Assembly: GCF_026240015.1 (NCBI RefSeq)
Contig: NZ_JAPIUX010000001.1
Coordinates: 620,001-684,000, forward strand
DNA length: 64,000 nt
Direction: 5' to 3'
DNA from: Acetobacter farinalis
GTDB taxonomy: Bacteria; Pseudomonadota; Alphaproteobacteria; Acetobacterales; Acetobacteraceae
Positions 16,815 through 25,403 of this stretch are shown here, in pieces. The number at the start of each line of letters is the position of its first letter. Within the stretch, counting starts at the first letter, position 1. The notes beneath the pieces are model-generated. The model was given only the letters and a program-made list of their open reading frames with translations, searched no databases and was not told the origin of the DNA. The translations under genes and the position numbers were made by a program.

Positions 16815-16854
16815 AGGGCAAGAGGCGCGCCGCTATGGCGCATCCTCTTGCCCT
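16815..16854 (+). terminator. Strong stem-loop after cysNC
   Basis: AGGGCAAGAGG (16815-16825) pairs perfectly over 11 bases with CCTCTTGCCCT (16844-16854). It sits 20 bases after the cysNC stop and before cysT. There is no T run, so it could be an RNA-stability or attenuating hairpin between the activation and transport genes rather than a full terminator. Confidence 0.5.
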
Positions 16855-16941
16855 GCCTTGCAGGCGGGCGGATGGTGTTGAAGCCCGACTCACTGGGGTT
16901 CGGGCTGGCAGCCGTATTTTTGGTCAGGCTTTTTGGGTGGC

Positions 16942-17793
16942 ATGAAGCAGGCGGTCTTATCTTTTTTTCGAGGTGGCGGTTCCGCCCTGCCGGGCTATCG
17001 GCTGGCGCTGGCGGCAACGCTTCTCTGGACAGGTTTTTTCATTGTCCTGCCGCTTTGCGCGCTGGTCATCCGCCCGTGGCAGGATGGCGTGGGTGCCATG
17101 CTGGCCGCGACGCGCGACACGCGGATGTTTGCGGCTCTCTGGACCAGCTTTTCCAGCGCCTTTCTGGCTGCGCTGTTTAACCTGCCGCTTGGGCTGCTGC
17201 TGGCATGGGCTCTGGTGCGGGGCGATTTGCCGGGGCGCAGGGTGGCGGATGCCCTGATTGATCTGCCTCTTGCTCTGCCCACCGCAGTTTCCGGCATTAC
17301 GCTGGCAACATTGTATGGCCCGCAAGGCTGGATTGGTGCGCCGCTGGCCCGCCTCGGGCTGGTTGTGGCCTACAGCCGCACCGGCATTGTGCTGGCGCTG
17401 ATGTTCGTTGGTCTGCCTTTTGTGGTGCGCACGGTTGAACCTGTGCTGAAAAACCTGCCGCGTGATCTGGAAGAAGCAGCACTGCTTCTTGGGGCCAGAC
17501 CTTGGCAGGTAGTCACGCGTGTGATTATCGCCCCGCTGCTGCCTGCGCTGGTAACCGGGTTCGGTCTGGCTTTTGCGCGGGGCGTGGGGGAATATGGCTC
17601 GGTTATCTTCATTGCGGGCAATCAGCCTTTCAAAAGTGAAATTGCTCCGCTGCTGATTGTTGTCCGGTTGCAGGAATTCGATTATGCGGGCGCTACGGCC
17701 ATTGCGCTGATCCTGCTGCTCACGTCCCTGCTCGCTCTGGTGCTGGTCAGCGCGGTGCGCAGGCGGCTGTCCGTGTGGGGGGACGCCGGATGA
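16942..17793 (+). CDS. cysT: Sulfate ABC transporter permease CysT
   Basis: This integral inner-membrane permease has about six predicted helices (for example LALAATLLWTGFFIVLPLCALVI and the cluster after residue 70). It carries the EAA loop for the ATPase (EEAALLLGARPWQVVTRVI) and the ending FDYAGATAIALILLLTSLLALV typical of CysT/CysU. I take the ATG at 16942 (MKQAVLSFFRG). A TTG three codons upstream has the better spaced GGTCAGG and is the alternative. The gene overlaps cysW by the ATGA quadruplet, so synthesis is coupled. Confidence 0.93.
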   Translation: MKQAVLSFFRGGGSALPGYRLALAATLLWTGFFIVLPLCALVIRPWQDGVGAMLAATRDTRMFAALWTSFSSAFLAALFNLPLGLLLAWALVRGDLPGRRVADALIDLPLALPTAVSGITLATLYGPQGWIGAPLARLGLVVAYSRTGIVLALMFVGLPFVVRTVEPVLKNLPRDLEEAALLLGARPWQVVTRVIIAPLLPALVTGFGLAFARGVGEYGSVIFIAGNQPFKSEIAPLLIVVRLQEFDYAGATAIALILLLTSLLALVLVSAVRRRLSVWGDAG

Positions 17794-18593
17794 GGCGTTA
17801 TGCTCTCTGGGCTGCAACATGGGGGCTGATTGCCCTGGTGCTGCTCATGCCCCCCGCCGTGGTGGTGGCCGAGGCCCTGAAAAATGGTCTGGCCCCTGCT
17901 CTTGCGTCCTTTTCCGATCCGGATGGACAGGCGGCAATCTGGCTCACGCTGGAGGTCACGGTTGTCTCCGTGCTGCTCAATACCGTCTTTGGTGTTCTGG
18001 CGGCGTGGGTGCTGACAAAATACCGTTTTTCCGGTCGCTCTGCCCTGCTGGTGCTGGTTGAGCTGCCGCTGAGTATCTCCCCGGTGGTGTCGGGCCTTGT
18101 CTGGCTCCTGCTGTTTGGCGCGCAGGGCTGGTGGGGCCCCGCGCTGGAGCGGGCGGGTGTGCATATTGCCTTTGCCGTGCCGGGTATCATGCTGGCTACC
18201 GTGTTTGTCACTCTTCCCTACGTGGTTCGTACCCTTGTGCCCCTGATGGAGCAGCAGGGGCGTGATGCGGAAGAGGCCGCCATGCTGGCGGGAGCCGGGT
18301 TCTGGAACATTTTGTGGCGGGTTACGCTCCCCGGTGCGCGGGTGGCCCTGTTCTCGGGCATTCTGCTCACAACGGCGCGGGCCATGGGTGAGTTTGGCGC
18401 GGTTTCTGTTGTGTCGGGCCACATTCCCGGCCTGACTGAAACCATGCCGCTGCATATTGAAAGTCTTTATAATGGGTATCAGACCGTTGCGGCCTTCACG
18501 ATGGCGGCCTTGCTCGCCGGAATGGCGATGATGGCCGTGCTGCTCCGCTCCGCGCCGGAGTATCTGGCCCGCTGGAAGGAGAAGCAGGCATGA
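17790..18593 (+). CDS. cysW: Sulfate ABC transporter permease CysW
   Basis: This second permease subunit, 267 residues from the ATG overlapping the cysT stop, shows six hydrophobic segments. The EAA loop is DAEEAAMLAGAGFWNILWRVTLPG, and the CysW-type block ARAMGEFGAVSVVSGHIPGLTETMPLHIESLYN is clear. It pairs with CysT to form the sulfate/thiosulfate channel. A longer GTG start five codons upstream is open but less likely. It overlaps cysA by 4 bases. No periplasmic binding protein gene (sbp or cysP) is next to it. Confidence 0.94.
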   Translation: MRRYALWAATWGLIALVLLMPPAVVVAEALKNGLAPALASFSDPDGQAAIWLTLEVTVVSVLLNTVFGVLAAWVLTKYRFSGRSALLVLVELPLSISPVVSGLVWLLLFGAQGWWGPALERAGVHIAFAVPGIMLATVFVTLPYVVRTLVPLMEQQGRDAEEAAMLAGAGFWNILWRVTLPGARVALFSGILLTTARAMGEFGAVSVVSGHIPGLTETMPLHIESLYNGYQTVAAFTMAALLAGMAMMAVLLRSAPEYLARWKEKQA

Positions 18594-19654
18594 GTGTGCA
18601 GGTTGAAAATCTGGTGCGCCATGCGCCGGGCAGCACGCGGCGCCTGCTGGATGATGTTTCCCTGACTGTGCCCACCGGCGCGTTTGTGGCGCTGGTCGGC
18701 CCCTCTGGCGCGGGGAAAACCACCCTGCTTCGCGCGATTGCCGGGCTGGATACGTTTGAGCACGGAACACTTCTGCTGGACGGCCAAGGCATGGGGTCCA
18801 TGCGTGACCGTGCCCGTAAAATTGGCTTTGTCTTCCAGAATTACGCGCTTTTTCCGCATATGACGGTGGCACGGAACATTGCCTTCGGGTTGGATGTGCT
18901 GCCGCGTTCAGAGCGCCCGACCCGCTCCGCAAGTGCAGCCCGCGTGCAGGATCTGCTGGAGCTGATGCAGATTCCCGATGCCGGGCCGTCTTACCCTGCC
19001 CGGCTTTCTGGCGGGCAGAGGCAGCGAGTGGCTCTGGCCCGTGCACTGGCAACAGGCCCGAAATTGCTGCTGCTGGATGAACCGTTTGGCGCGCTGGACC
19101 CCATTGTGCGGCGCTCTATTCGTACATGGCTGAAGGCCCTGCATGAGCGGCTTGGGCTGACAACCATTCTGGTCACGCATGATCAGGATGAGGCCGTGGA
19201 AATAGCAGACCGCATTGTGGTGATGCAGGGCGGCCGGATTGTGCAGGACGCCACGCCGGAAGTCCTGAACCAGAACCCGCAGACAGCCTTTGTCATGGAA
19301 TTTCTTGGCGAGGCATCGTCTTTTTCCGGGACGGTGCGGGATGGCCTGATGGTGCCGGATGAAGCTGGCGTGCTGCCTTTCCCTGTTGCCGCGAGCGTTT
19401 CCCCCGGCCCTGTGACAGCTATGCTGCGCCCCTATGAAATTCAGGTGCGTCCGGGTGTGGAAGGAGGCCCGGCTGTTGTGTTTTCCGCGGACGGCGCACG
19501 GAACGGATACCGGCACTACAAGGCCCATCTGGCGGACCGCCTTATTCCCTTCTGGGTGCCGGATTATGCGGGAAACCCTGTAGAGGGGCAGGCATCCGGC
19601 CTGCTGGATATCAGCCGGGCAAGACTGTTCCGGGAGGGCCAGCGGTGCGGGTGA
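18590..19654 (+). CDS. cysA: Sulfate ABC transporter ATP-binding protein CysA
   Basis: This 354-residue ATPase powers CysTW. Walker A is GPSGAGKT (37-44), the Q-loop lies in FVFQNYALFPHMTV, the signature is LSGGQRQRVALARAL, Walker B with catalytic Glu is LLLLDEPFGALDP, and the switch His is in LVTHDQDEAVEIAD. A C-terminal TOBE-like regulatory domain follows from about residue 240, with the RPYEIQV block of CysA. It overlaps cysW by 4 bases. It is the last transport gene; a 145-base gap with a possible promoter precedes DUF2849. Confidence 0.94.
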   Translation: MSVQVENLVRHAPGSTRRLLDDVSLTVPTGAFVALVGPSGAGKTTLLRAIAGLDTFEHGTLLLDGQGMGSMRDRARKIGFVFQNYALFPHMTVARNIAFGLDVLPRSERPTRSASAARVQDLLELMQIPDAGPSYPARLSGGQRQRVALARALATGPKLLLLDEPFGALDPIVRRSIRTWLKALHERLGLTTILVTHDQDEAVEIADRIVVMQGGRIVQDATPEVLNQNPQTAFVMEFLGEASSFSGTVRDGLMVPDEAGVLPFPVAASVSPGPVTAMLRPYEIQVRPGVEGGPAVVFSADGARNGYRHYKAHLADRLIPFWVPDYAGNPVEGQASGLLDISRARLFREGQRCG

Positions 19655-19799
19655 CCGTACTGGCATAGCAGGAGAGAGTATTGCGCCGCGCCGCGTAGTA
19701 TTTATTTTACAATCACTCGTTTTGATCCGTGGTATATTGATGCCTTGCCTCGGGTCATGTAGATTTCTTCTCAGGGGTCATTCCGGAAAGGGATATACC

Positions 19800-20144
19800 G
19801 TGGACCGTAGAAACAGTCGCCGGGATGCCGAAGGCTCCAGCGTCATTACCGCCAATCGTCTTCTTGATGGCCGCATTGTCTGGCTGGGTGAGGATGGCCA
19901 GTGGCGGATCCTGATTGAAGAGGCCAGACTCTTTCCCAACAGCGCGGTTGAGGACGTTCTGAAGGCCTGTAACGCCCGTGCGCAGGATGATGCTCTGGTC
20001 GGGATTTATGGCGTTCAGGTGGTCCGCACGGCCTCTGGCCTTCAGCCTGTAACCAGCCGGGAGCGTATTCGTGCGGCTGGCCCCAGCGTCCATCCGGAAT
20101 TCAGCCCGGACTGGCAGATGGCCCAGTCCGCGGTACATGCCTGA
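19800..20144 (+). CDS. DUF2849 domain protein of the sulfite reductase operon
   Basis: The 114-residue protein starts at GTG 19800 with GGAAAGGGA six bases upstream. The longer frame to 19722 has no good ribosome site. Its core (VITANRLLDGRIVWLGEDGQW, then LIEEARLF and AVEDVLKACNARAQDDALVGIYGVQV) is the DUF2849 domain, which in alphaproteobacteria is typically encoded beside the sulfite or nitrite reductase gene. The biochemical role is unknown; the context suggests help with the siroheme enzyme. cysI starts 27 bases later. Confidence 0.82.
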   Translation: MDRRNSRRDAEGSSVITANRLLDGRIVWLGEDGQWRILIEEARLFPNSAVEDVLKACNARAQDDALVGIYGVQVVRTASGLQPVTSRERIRAAGPSVHPEFSPDWQMAQSAVHA

Positions 20145-20171
20145 ACAGAACGATCAGAATTGGCTTTTTCC

Positions 20172-21866
20172 ATGTCTCACTCGCCATCTTCTCCCCTGCC
20201 CGTCGGGCATTATGCTTATGATGATGTTGACCGTACGTTTCTGAAGCAGCGCGTTGCCCAGTTCCGTGATCAGGTTGAACGCCGCCTTTCCGGTGCGTTG
20301 ACAGAGGAAGAGTTCAAGCCGCTCCGGCTCATGAACGGCCTCTATCTTCAGCTCCATGCCTACATGCTGCGGATTGCCATCCCCTATGGGGTGATCAGTG
20401 CGCGGCAGATGCGCACATTGGCGCATATTGCCCGCACGTATGACAGGGATTACGGGCATTTCACAACGCGCCAGAATATCCAGTTCAACTGGATCAAGCT
20501 GGAACAGGCCCCCGAAATCCTGAATGTTCTGGCGGATGCGGACATGCACGCCATACAGACAAGCGGGAACTGCATCCGGAACGTGACGGCCGATCAGTTT
20601 GCAGGCGCTGCGGTGGATGAAGTGCTGGACCCGCGTGTGTATGCGGAAATCCTGCGGCAGTGGTCCACCCTGCATCCGGAGTTCACCTTCCTCCCCCGCA
20701 AGTTCAAGATTGCCGTCTCCGGCAGCAGGCAGGACCGCGTGGCGGCGCGCTTCCATGATATCGGGCTGATCGCGCATGCAGGTGAGAACGGTCGCCCTGT
20801 GTTTGAAGTCCTTGTAGGGGGCGGGCTGGGGCGCACGCCTGCTGTTGGCGTAAGGCTGCGGGATGATCTGCCGGAAGAGGATCTGATTGCGTATCTCGAA
20901 GCCATTCTGCGTGTGTATAACGCGCATGGGCGGCGGGATAATATCTACAAGGCCCGGATCAAAATTCTGGTGCAGGCCCTTGGCGCGGAAGAATTCCTCT
21001 CTCAGGTGAATGCGGAATTCGCGGCAATGGATCGTGCGCGCTACCGCCTGCCCGAAGCGGTGGTTGAGGCCATCCGTGCACGTTTTGGCGCGCCGGTTTT
21101 TGCCCCTGCGGGAGATGCTGAAGCAAAACTGGCGGCCCAGCGGAAGGCGGACCGGGCGTTTGATGCATGGGTCAGCACGAATAGCCACCCTCACAAACAG
21201 CCCGGCTATGCGTCCGTTACTGTCTCCTGCAAGCCTGCGGGTGGAATTCCGGGGGATGTGACATCCGCCCAGATGGACCTGCTGGCTGATCTGGCGGAGC
21301 AGTACAGCTTTGGCGAACTGCGTATCACGCACCTGCAGAATGTGGTTCTGGGGCATGTCCGGCAGGATGCGCTGTATGAAGTCTGGCAGGCGCTGGAGAA
21401 AAACGGTCTGGGGACTGCGAATATCGGCTTCGTGACCGATATCGTGGCCTGCCCGGGGCTTGATTATTGCTCGCTGGCGAATGCACGCGCCATCCCTATT
21501 GCCCAGAAGCTGAGTGCGCGTTTTGCAAACCCCGATCTGCAACGGGAAATCGGGCCGCTGCGGCTGAATATTTCCGGCTGTATCAATGCTTGCGGCCATC
21601 ACCATGCCGGGCATATCGGCATTCTGGGGGTTGATAAACGGGGTGAGGAAGCCTTCCAGATCACTCTGGGCGGCAGTTCCGGAGACAAAGGCGCCTCTAT
21701 TGGGCAAATTCTGGGGTCAGCCATGTCGGAAGAGGAAACGGTTGATGCAATCGCCCGGATCATTGATACGTATCTTGCCAGAAGGACGGCGGGTGAGCAG
21801 TTTATTGAAACGTGCCGCCGTTTAGGCACAGCACCATTCAAGGACGCCGCATATGCCCCTGCTTGA
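20172..21866 (+). CDS. cysI: Sulfite reductase hemoprotein (nitrite/sulfite reductase family)
   Basis: This roughly 564-residue siroheme/[4Fe-4S] enzyme makes the six-electron reduction of sulfite to sulfide. The duplicated ferredoxin-like half is seen in FTTRQNIQFNWIKLE. The cluster/siroheme cysteines lie in VACPGLDYCSLA (C-x5-C) and SGCINACGHHHAGHIG (C-x3-C). Arg/Lys anion ligands fit GNCIRNVT and PRKFKIAVSG. ATG 20172 is chosen; TTG 20160 is possible. The length and pairing with DUF2849 and DUF934 point to the alphaproteobacterial sulfite reductase, which takes electrons from a partner not encoded here. Assimilatory nitrite reductase is the main alternative, less likely inside a cys cluster. 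Confidence 0.92.
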   Translation: MSHSPSSPLPVGHYAYDDVDRTFLKQRVAQFRDQVERRLSGALTEEEFKPLRLMNGLYLQLHAYMLRIAIPYGVISARQMRTLAHIARTYDRDYGHFTTRQNIQFNWIKLEQAPEILNVLADADMHAIQTSGNCIRNVTADQFAGAAVDEVLDPRVYAEILRQWSTLHPEFTFLPRKFKIAVSGSRQDRVAARFHDIGLIAHAGENGRPVFEVLVGGGLGRTPAVGVRLRDDLPEEDLIAYLEAILRVYNAHGRRDNIYKARIKILVQALGAEEFLSQVNAEFAAMDRARYRLPEAVVEAIRARFGAPVFAPAGDAEAKLAAQRKADRAFDAWVSTNSHPHKQPGYASVTVSCKPAGGIPGDVTSAQMDLLADLAEQYSFGELRITHLQNVVLGHVRQDALYEVWQALEKNGLGTANIGFVTDIVACPGLDYCSLANARAIPIAQKLSARFANPDLQREIGPLRLNISGCINACGHHHAGHIGILGVDKRGEEAFQITLGGSSGDKGASIGQILGSAMSEEETVDAIARIIDTYLARRTAGEQFIETCRRLGTAPFKDAAYAPA

Positions 21867-22341
21867 GAACGGCCAGATACTCCCGGACACATGGCAGGTG
21901 GCTGCTGAAGGTGAACCTCTCCCGGCGGGGGATGTTCTGGTACCGCTGGCGCGGCTTTCTGAAGGGCTGGGCCGGAACAGTGAGGGACGGCTGGGTGTTG
22001 TGCTGACATCCTCTGATGAGGTTGAGGATCTGCGTGATGTCCTGCCCCGGCTGGATGTTGTGCTGCTGACATTCCCGGTGTTTCGGGATGGCCGGCCTTT
22101 TACGCAGGCCCGGACCCTGCGCGAGCATCTGCAGTTCAAGGGGGCTATCCGTGCGGGGGGCCATATCCTGCCGGACCAGTATGAATTTCTGCTCCGCTGC
22201 GGCGTGACGGCGGTGGTTCTGCCTGAGGGGGCCGATCCGGCTGTCTGGCAGAAAGCGCATGAGGCCTTCACGGTGGCGTATCAGCCCTCCATACTGGCTG
22301 AACCGGCGGAAGGATTTGCCTTCAGGCGGAGGCTGCTCTAG
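21853..22341 (+). CDS. DUF934 family protein of the sulfite reductase operon
   Basis: This 162-residue soluble protein overlaps the cysI end by 14 bases, so it is translationally coupled. The sequence (VLVPLARLSEGLGRNSEGRLGVVLTSSDEVEDL, then FPVFRDGRPFTQARTLREHLQFKGAIRAGGHILPDQYEFLLRCG) matches DUF934, always found next to CysI in proteobacteria and sometimes called an oxidoreductase. The FRDGR and GHILPDQ blocks are the conserved ones. The role is unproven; a partner or maturation factor for sulfite reductase is inferred. Confidence 0.88.
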   Translation: MPLLENGQILPDTWQVAAEGEPLPAGDVLVPLARLSEGLGRNSEGRLGVVLTSSDEVEDLRDVLPRLDVVLLTFPVFRDGRPFTQARTLREHLQFKGAIRAGGHILPDQYEFLLRCGVTAVVLPEGADPAVWQKAHEAFTVAYQPSILAEPAEGFAFRRRLL

Positions 22342-22359
22342 CGCGGAGGGGCTGACGTC

Positions 22360-24372
22360 GTGGCACGCCGTCTGCTTTCTCCGGGGTCTTTTGTTCGCAA
22401 AATTCTTGTCGGTACAATCCGGGGGTATCTTGGTTTTGCCCTGCGCACAACGCGCTGGACAATCAGTGTTGAGCCGGAGGCCCGCCGGGTTCTGACATGC
22501 GAGGATGGCCGGACGGGCGTGGTTGCCTTCTGGCACGAAGTTCTGCCCCTTACCCCCGCCTTGTGGTGGTGGGCGGAACCACAAAATCCGGCCATGCGCC
22601 TGCATGTGCTCATCAGCCGCAATCAGGATGGGCGGTTGATTGCCGATATTGTCGGGAAATGGCGGATCTGGTCCATTGCCGGTTCATCCGACACACGGGG
22701 TAAAGACAAGGGTGGTGCAGCCGCCTTGCGGCGCATGCGGGCCAGATTACGACACGGTGGTATTGTTGCCATTACGCCCGATGGCCCCCGGGGGCCACGC
22801 AGGCAGGCCCAGCAGGGGGCGACGGCTGTGGCCGCTCTTGCCAGAAGGCCAATTGTTCCGGTTGGGGCAACCTGCCTGAGTATTCGCCTGAAATCATGGG
22901 ATAAAATGATCGTGCCGTTGCCGTTTGGGCGCGGTTATCTGGTGTGTGGTGCACCGCTGCTGCTCCCGCGCGAGAAAGAGGCTGACCCCGAGCATAGTGC
23001 AGACCGCCTTCTGGCCGAGGCCATTACGCGGGTCACGACGGAGGCCGAGCAGTTTTCGGGCGCTCATCCGGGGTGGCGGCAGGAAAAACTCTGGCTTGCC
23101 CCCTTGTCTCTCCAGCCATCACGAGTGTGGAGTGCCGTGGCGACTGCTCTGGCCCCGCTCCTGCCCTTTCTGCTGCGCTGGCGGCAGACACGCGGCAAGG
23201 AGAGTCCGGGCCGCGTGCGGGAGAAAATGGGGTTTGCATCCCGGCAGCGGCCGCCGGGGCCGCTGGTGTGGTTCCATGCCGCCAGTGTGGGAGAAGTGGT
23301 TTCCATTCTTCCGCTGGTGGAAATCTGTCTGGCAAAAAATGCCGCACTTACCGCGCTGGTCACAACCGGCACGGTCACGGCTGCGAGCCTGCTGCAGCAG
23401 CGTCTTACGCATCCGCGGCTGGTGCATCAGTTTGTCCCGCTCGATGTTCCGCGTTGGGGGCGGCGTTTTCTGGCGCACTGGCAACCACAGGCGGTGGTTT
23501 TTACAGAAAGTGAACTCTGGCCGAACCTGATCGGTCTGTGCCACCAGCAGGCTGTGCCTGTGGCGTTGGTTAATGGACGCATGTCCGGGCGTTCGTTCCG
23601 GGGGTGGCTGAAGCTGCGGCCTGTCGCGCGGCGGATGCTGGAACGCTTTGCCTGGATCGCACCGCGTTCCGAAGAGGATTCCGAGCGCTTCCGTCGTCTT
23701 GGCGCGCGCTCTCTGCTGGCGGCCGGAGATATCAAGACCGCAGCTCCGGCTTTGCCGGTTGATCCGGCGGCCTTGCAGGCTGTCACGCAGCAGCTTGCCG
23801 GGCGGCCGGTTTTTCTGGCGGCGTCTACGCACGAAGGAGAGGAAGAGAGGATATGGCAGGCCGCTCAAAGCCTTCGTGCCAGTTTTCCTTCTCTGTTGAC
23901 CATTCTTGTGCCCCGTCATCCTGAACGGGGGGCGGCGGTCAGCGCGATTTGTGGTGGCGCGCCCCGCCGTGCGCTGGGGCAGTTCCCGGCCCGGACGGAT
24001 GCTGTGTGGGTGTGTGACACGCTGGGAGAACTGGGGCTGTTTTACCGGCTGGCCGAAGTGGTGTTTCTCGGCAACAGCCTGCCGGATGTCCGGAACGGCG
24101 GCGGCGGGCATAATCCGTTTGAACCGGCGCGGCTGGACTGTGCGCTGGCCACCGGGCCTCTGACCCAGAATTTTCATGAAGCCTTTGCTGTTCTTGGCAA
24201 AAGCGTTGCGTCTGTCTCGACGGCTTCAGACCTTGCAGGCTGGGTTGCCACACTGCTGAAGCACCCGGACCAGCGTGAAGCACGGGCGGCAGAAGCGCGG
24301 GCCGTGGCAACGGCCAACACGGCTTTACCGGAGGAACTGGCCGAAAAAGTTCTGGGGCTTCTGTCATCATGA
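22360..24372 (+). CDS. waaA: Fusion of DUF374 acyltransferase-like domain and Kdo transferase WaaA
   Basis: The GTG start has GGAGGGG upstream and the frame runs 670 codons. Residues 1 to about 230 are a DUF374 domain (VVAFWHEVLPL, the LISRNQDGRLIA block, AITPDGPRGPRRQAQQG), related to lysophospholipid acyltransferases. From about residue 250 it is WaaA/KdtA, which attaches Kdo to lipid A: WFHAASVGEVVSILPL near 305-320, FTESELWPNLI, NGRMSGRSFRGW, and the C-terminal FLGNSLPDVRNGGGGHNPFEPA. Usually these are separate neighbouring genes. No frame break or internal stop is seen at the junction. lpxK overlaps by 4 bases. Confidence 0.9.
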   Translation: MARRLLSPGSFVRKILVGTIRGYLGFALRTTRWTISVEPEARRVLTCEDGRTGVVAFWHEVLPLTPALWWWAEPQNPAMRLHVLISRNQDGRLIADIVGKWRIWSIAGSSDTRGKDKGGAAALRRMRARLRHGGIVAITPDGPRGPRRQAQQGATAVAALARRPIVPVGATCLSIRLKSWDKMIVPLPFGRGYLVCGAPLLLPREKEADPEHSADRLLAEAITRVTTEAEQFSGAHPGWRQEKLWLAPLSLQPSRVWSAVATALAPLLPFLLRWRQTRGKESPGRVREKMGFASRQRPPGPLVWFHAASVGEVVSILPLVEICLAKNAALTALVTTGTVTAASLLQQRLTHPRLVHQFVPLDVPRWGRRFLAHWQPQAVVFTESELWPNLIGLCHQQAVPVALVNGRMSGRSFRGWLKLRPVARRMLERFAWIAPRSEEDSERFRRLGARSLLAAGDIKTAAPALPVDPAALQAVTQQLAGRPVFLAASTHEGEEERIWQAAQSLRASFPSLLTILVPRHPERGAAVSAICGGAPRRALGQFPARTDAVWVCDTLGELGLFYRLAEVVFLGNSLPDVRNGGGGHNPFEPARLDCALATGPLTQNFHEAFAVLGKSVASVSTASDLAGWVATLLKHPDQREARAAEARAVATANTALPEELAEKVLGLLSS

Positions 24373-25403
24373 GCAGTCCTCGCATCTCCCGGTCCCCTCG
24401 TTTCCAACCGCGCCGTTTCTGGCCGCCCCTTTTCTGGACAAATCCCGAGGCCAGATGTCTTCCCGGCCTGCTGTGGCCAGCTTCTGCCCTTGTGGCGGCC
24501 TGTGCGGCGGCACGGCAGAAAAAGCCAGGCTGGAAAGCGCCCGTGCCGGTGCTGTGCTGTGGCAATATCTCTGTAGGCGGCACGGGCAAGACGACGGTGG
24601 TGCTGGACATTGTGGCCCGCCTGCAAAAACGGGGAGTTGCCGTTCATGCCCTGACGCGCGGCTATGGCGGGCGCATTAAAACCACGACGCAGGTGGACGC
24701 TGCCCGACACACGGCACAGGATGTGGGGGATGAAGCCCTGCTGCTGGCCCAGTGCTGCCCCACATGGGTTGGGGGAGATCGGGCTGCATCCGCCAGGGCG
24801 GCGGTAGCTGCCGGAGCCGCATGCCTGATCATGGATGATGGATTTCAGAATCCGGGCCTGCACAAGGATATGTCCCTGCTTGTGGTGGATGGCGTGGCAG
24901 GGCTTGGCAATGGGCATGTACTCCCGGCCGGACCCTTGCGGGAAAAGCCCGAGAATGCGCTGCGTCGGGCTTCGGCTGTTCTGCTCATCGGGGAGGATGA
25001 GACCGGCGTTCTGGAGCGTTATGCTCCGGTTCTGCCTTCCGTCCTGCAGGCGCGCCTGCAAACCGGGCAGGATGTGGAGGCCCTGCGGGGTACGCGCTGC
25101 ATTGCGTTCGCAGGGTTGGGGCGGCCATCCAAATTTTTTGAAGGGTTGAGGGAGGCCGGGGTGAGCCCCGTTCAGTGTCTCGCTTTTCCGGATCATTATT
25201 TTTATACAGATCAGGATATGACCCACCTTGTTTCTCTGGCCCGCGAGGCCGATGCGCAGCTTGTCACCACCCCCAAGGATACAGTGCGGTTTCCCCCAGC
25301 GTTCAGAAAACAGCTCCGGACAGTGGGGGTTGGCCTGTTCTGGCAGGATCAGGCCGCGCCGGAGGCCCTGCTTGACCGGCTTTTAAATCCGGTGCGGGCA
25401 TGA
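24369..25403 (+). CDS. lpxK: Tetraacyldisaccharide 4'-kinase
   Basis: LpxK phosphorylates the 4' position of the lipid A disaccharide at the inner membrane. The 344-residue protein has a membrane-associating N-terminus (LLWPASALVAACAA), the P-loop NISVGGTGKTTVVLD near residues 64-78, the VHALTRGYGG block, IMDDGFQNPGLHKD with the catalytic Asp region, and the C-terminal HYFYTDQDM and VTTPKDTVRFP segments. It overlaps the WaaA fusion (ATGA) and the next acyltransferase (ATGA), so three lipid A steps are coupled. Confidence 0.96.
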   Translation: MSSPRISRSPRFQPRRFWPPLFWTNPEARCLPGLLWPASALVAACAAARQKKPGWKAPVPVLCCGNISVGGTGKTTVVLDIVARLQKRGVAVHALTRGYGGRIKTTTQVDAARHTAQDVGDEALLLAQCCPTWVGGDRAASARAAVAAGAACLIMDDGFQNPGLHKDMSLLVVDGVAGLGNGHVLPAGPLREKPENALRRASAVLLIGEDETGVLERYAPVLPSVLQARLQTGQDVEALRGTRCIAFAGLGRPSKFFEGLREAGVSPVQCLAFPDHYFYTDQDMTHLVSLAREADAQLVTTPKDTVRFPPAFRKQLRTVGVGLFWQDQAAPEALLDRLLNPVRA

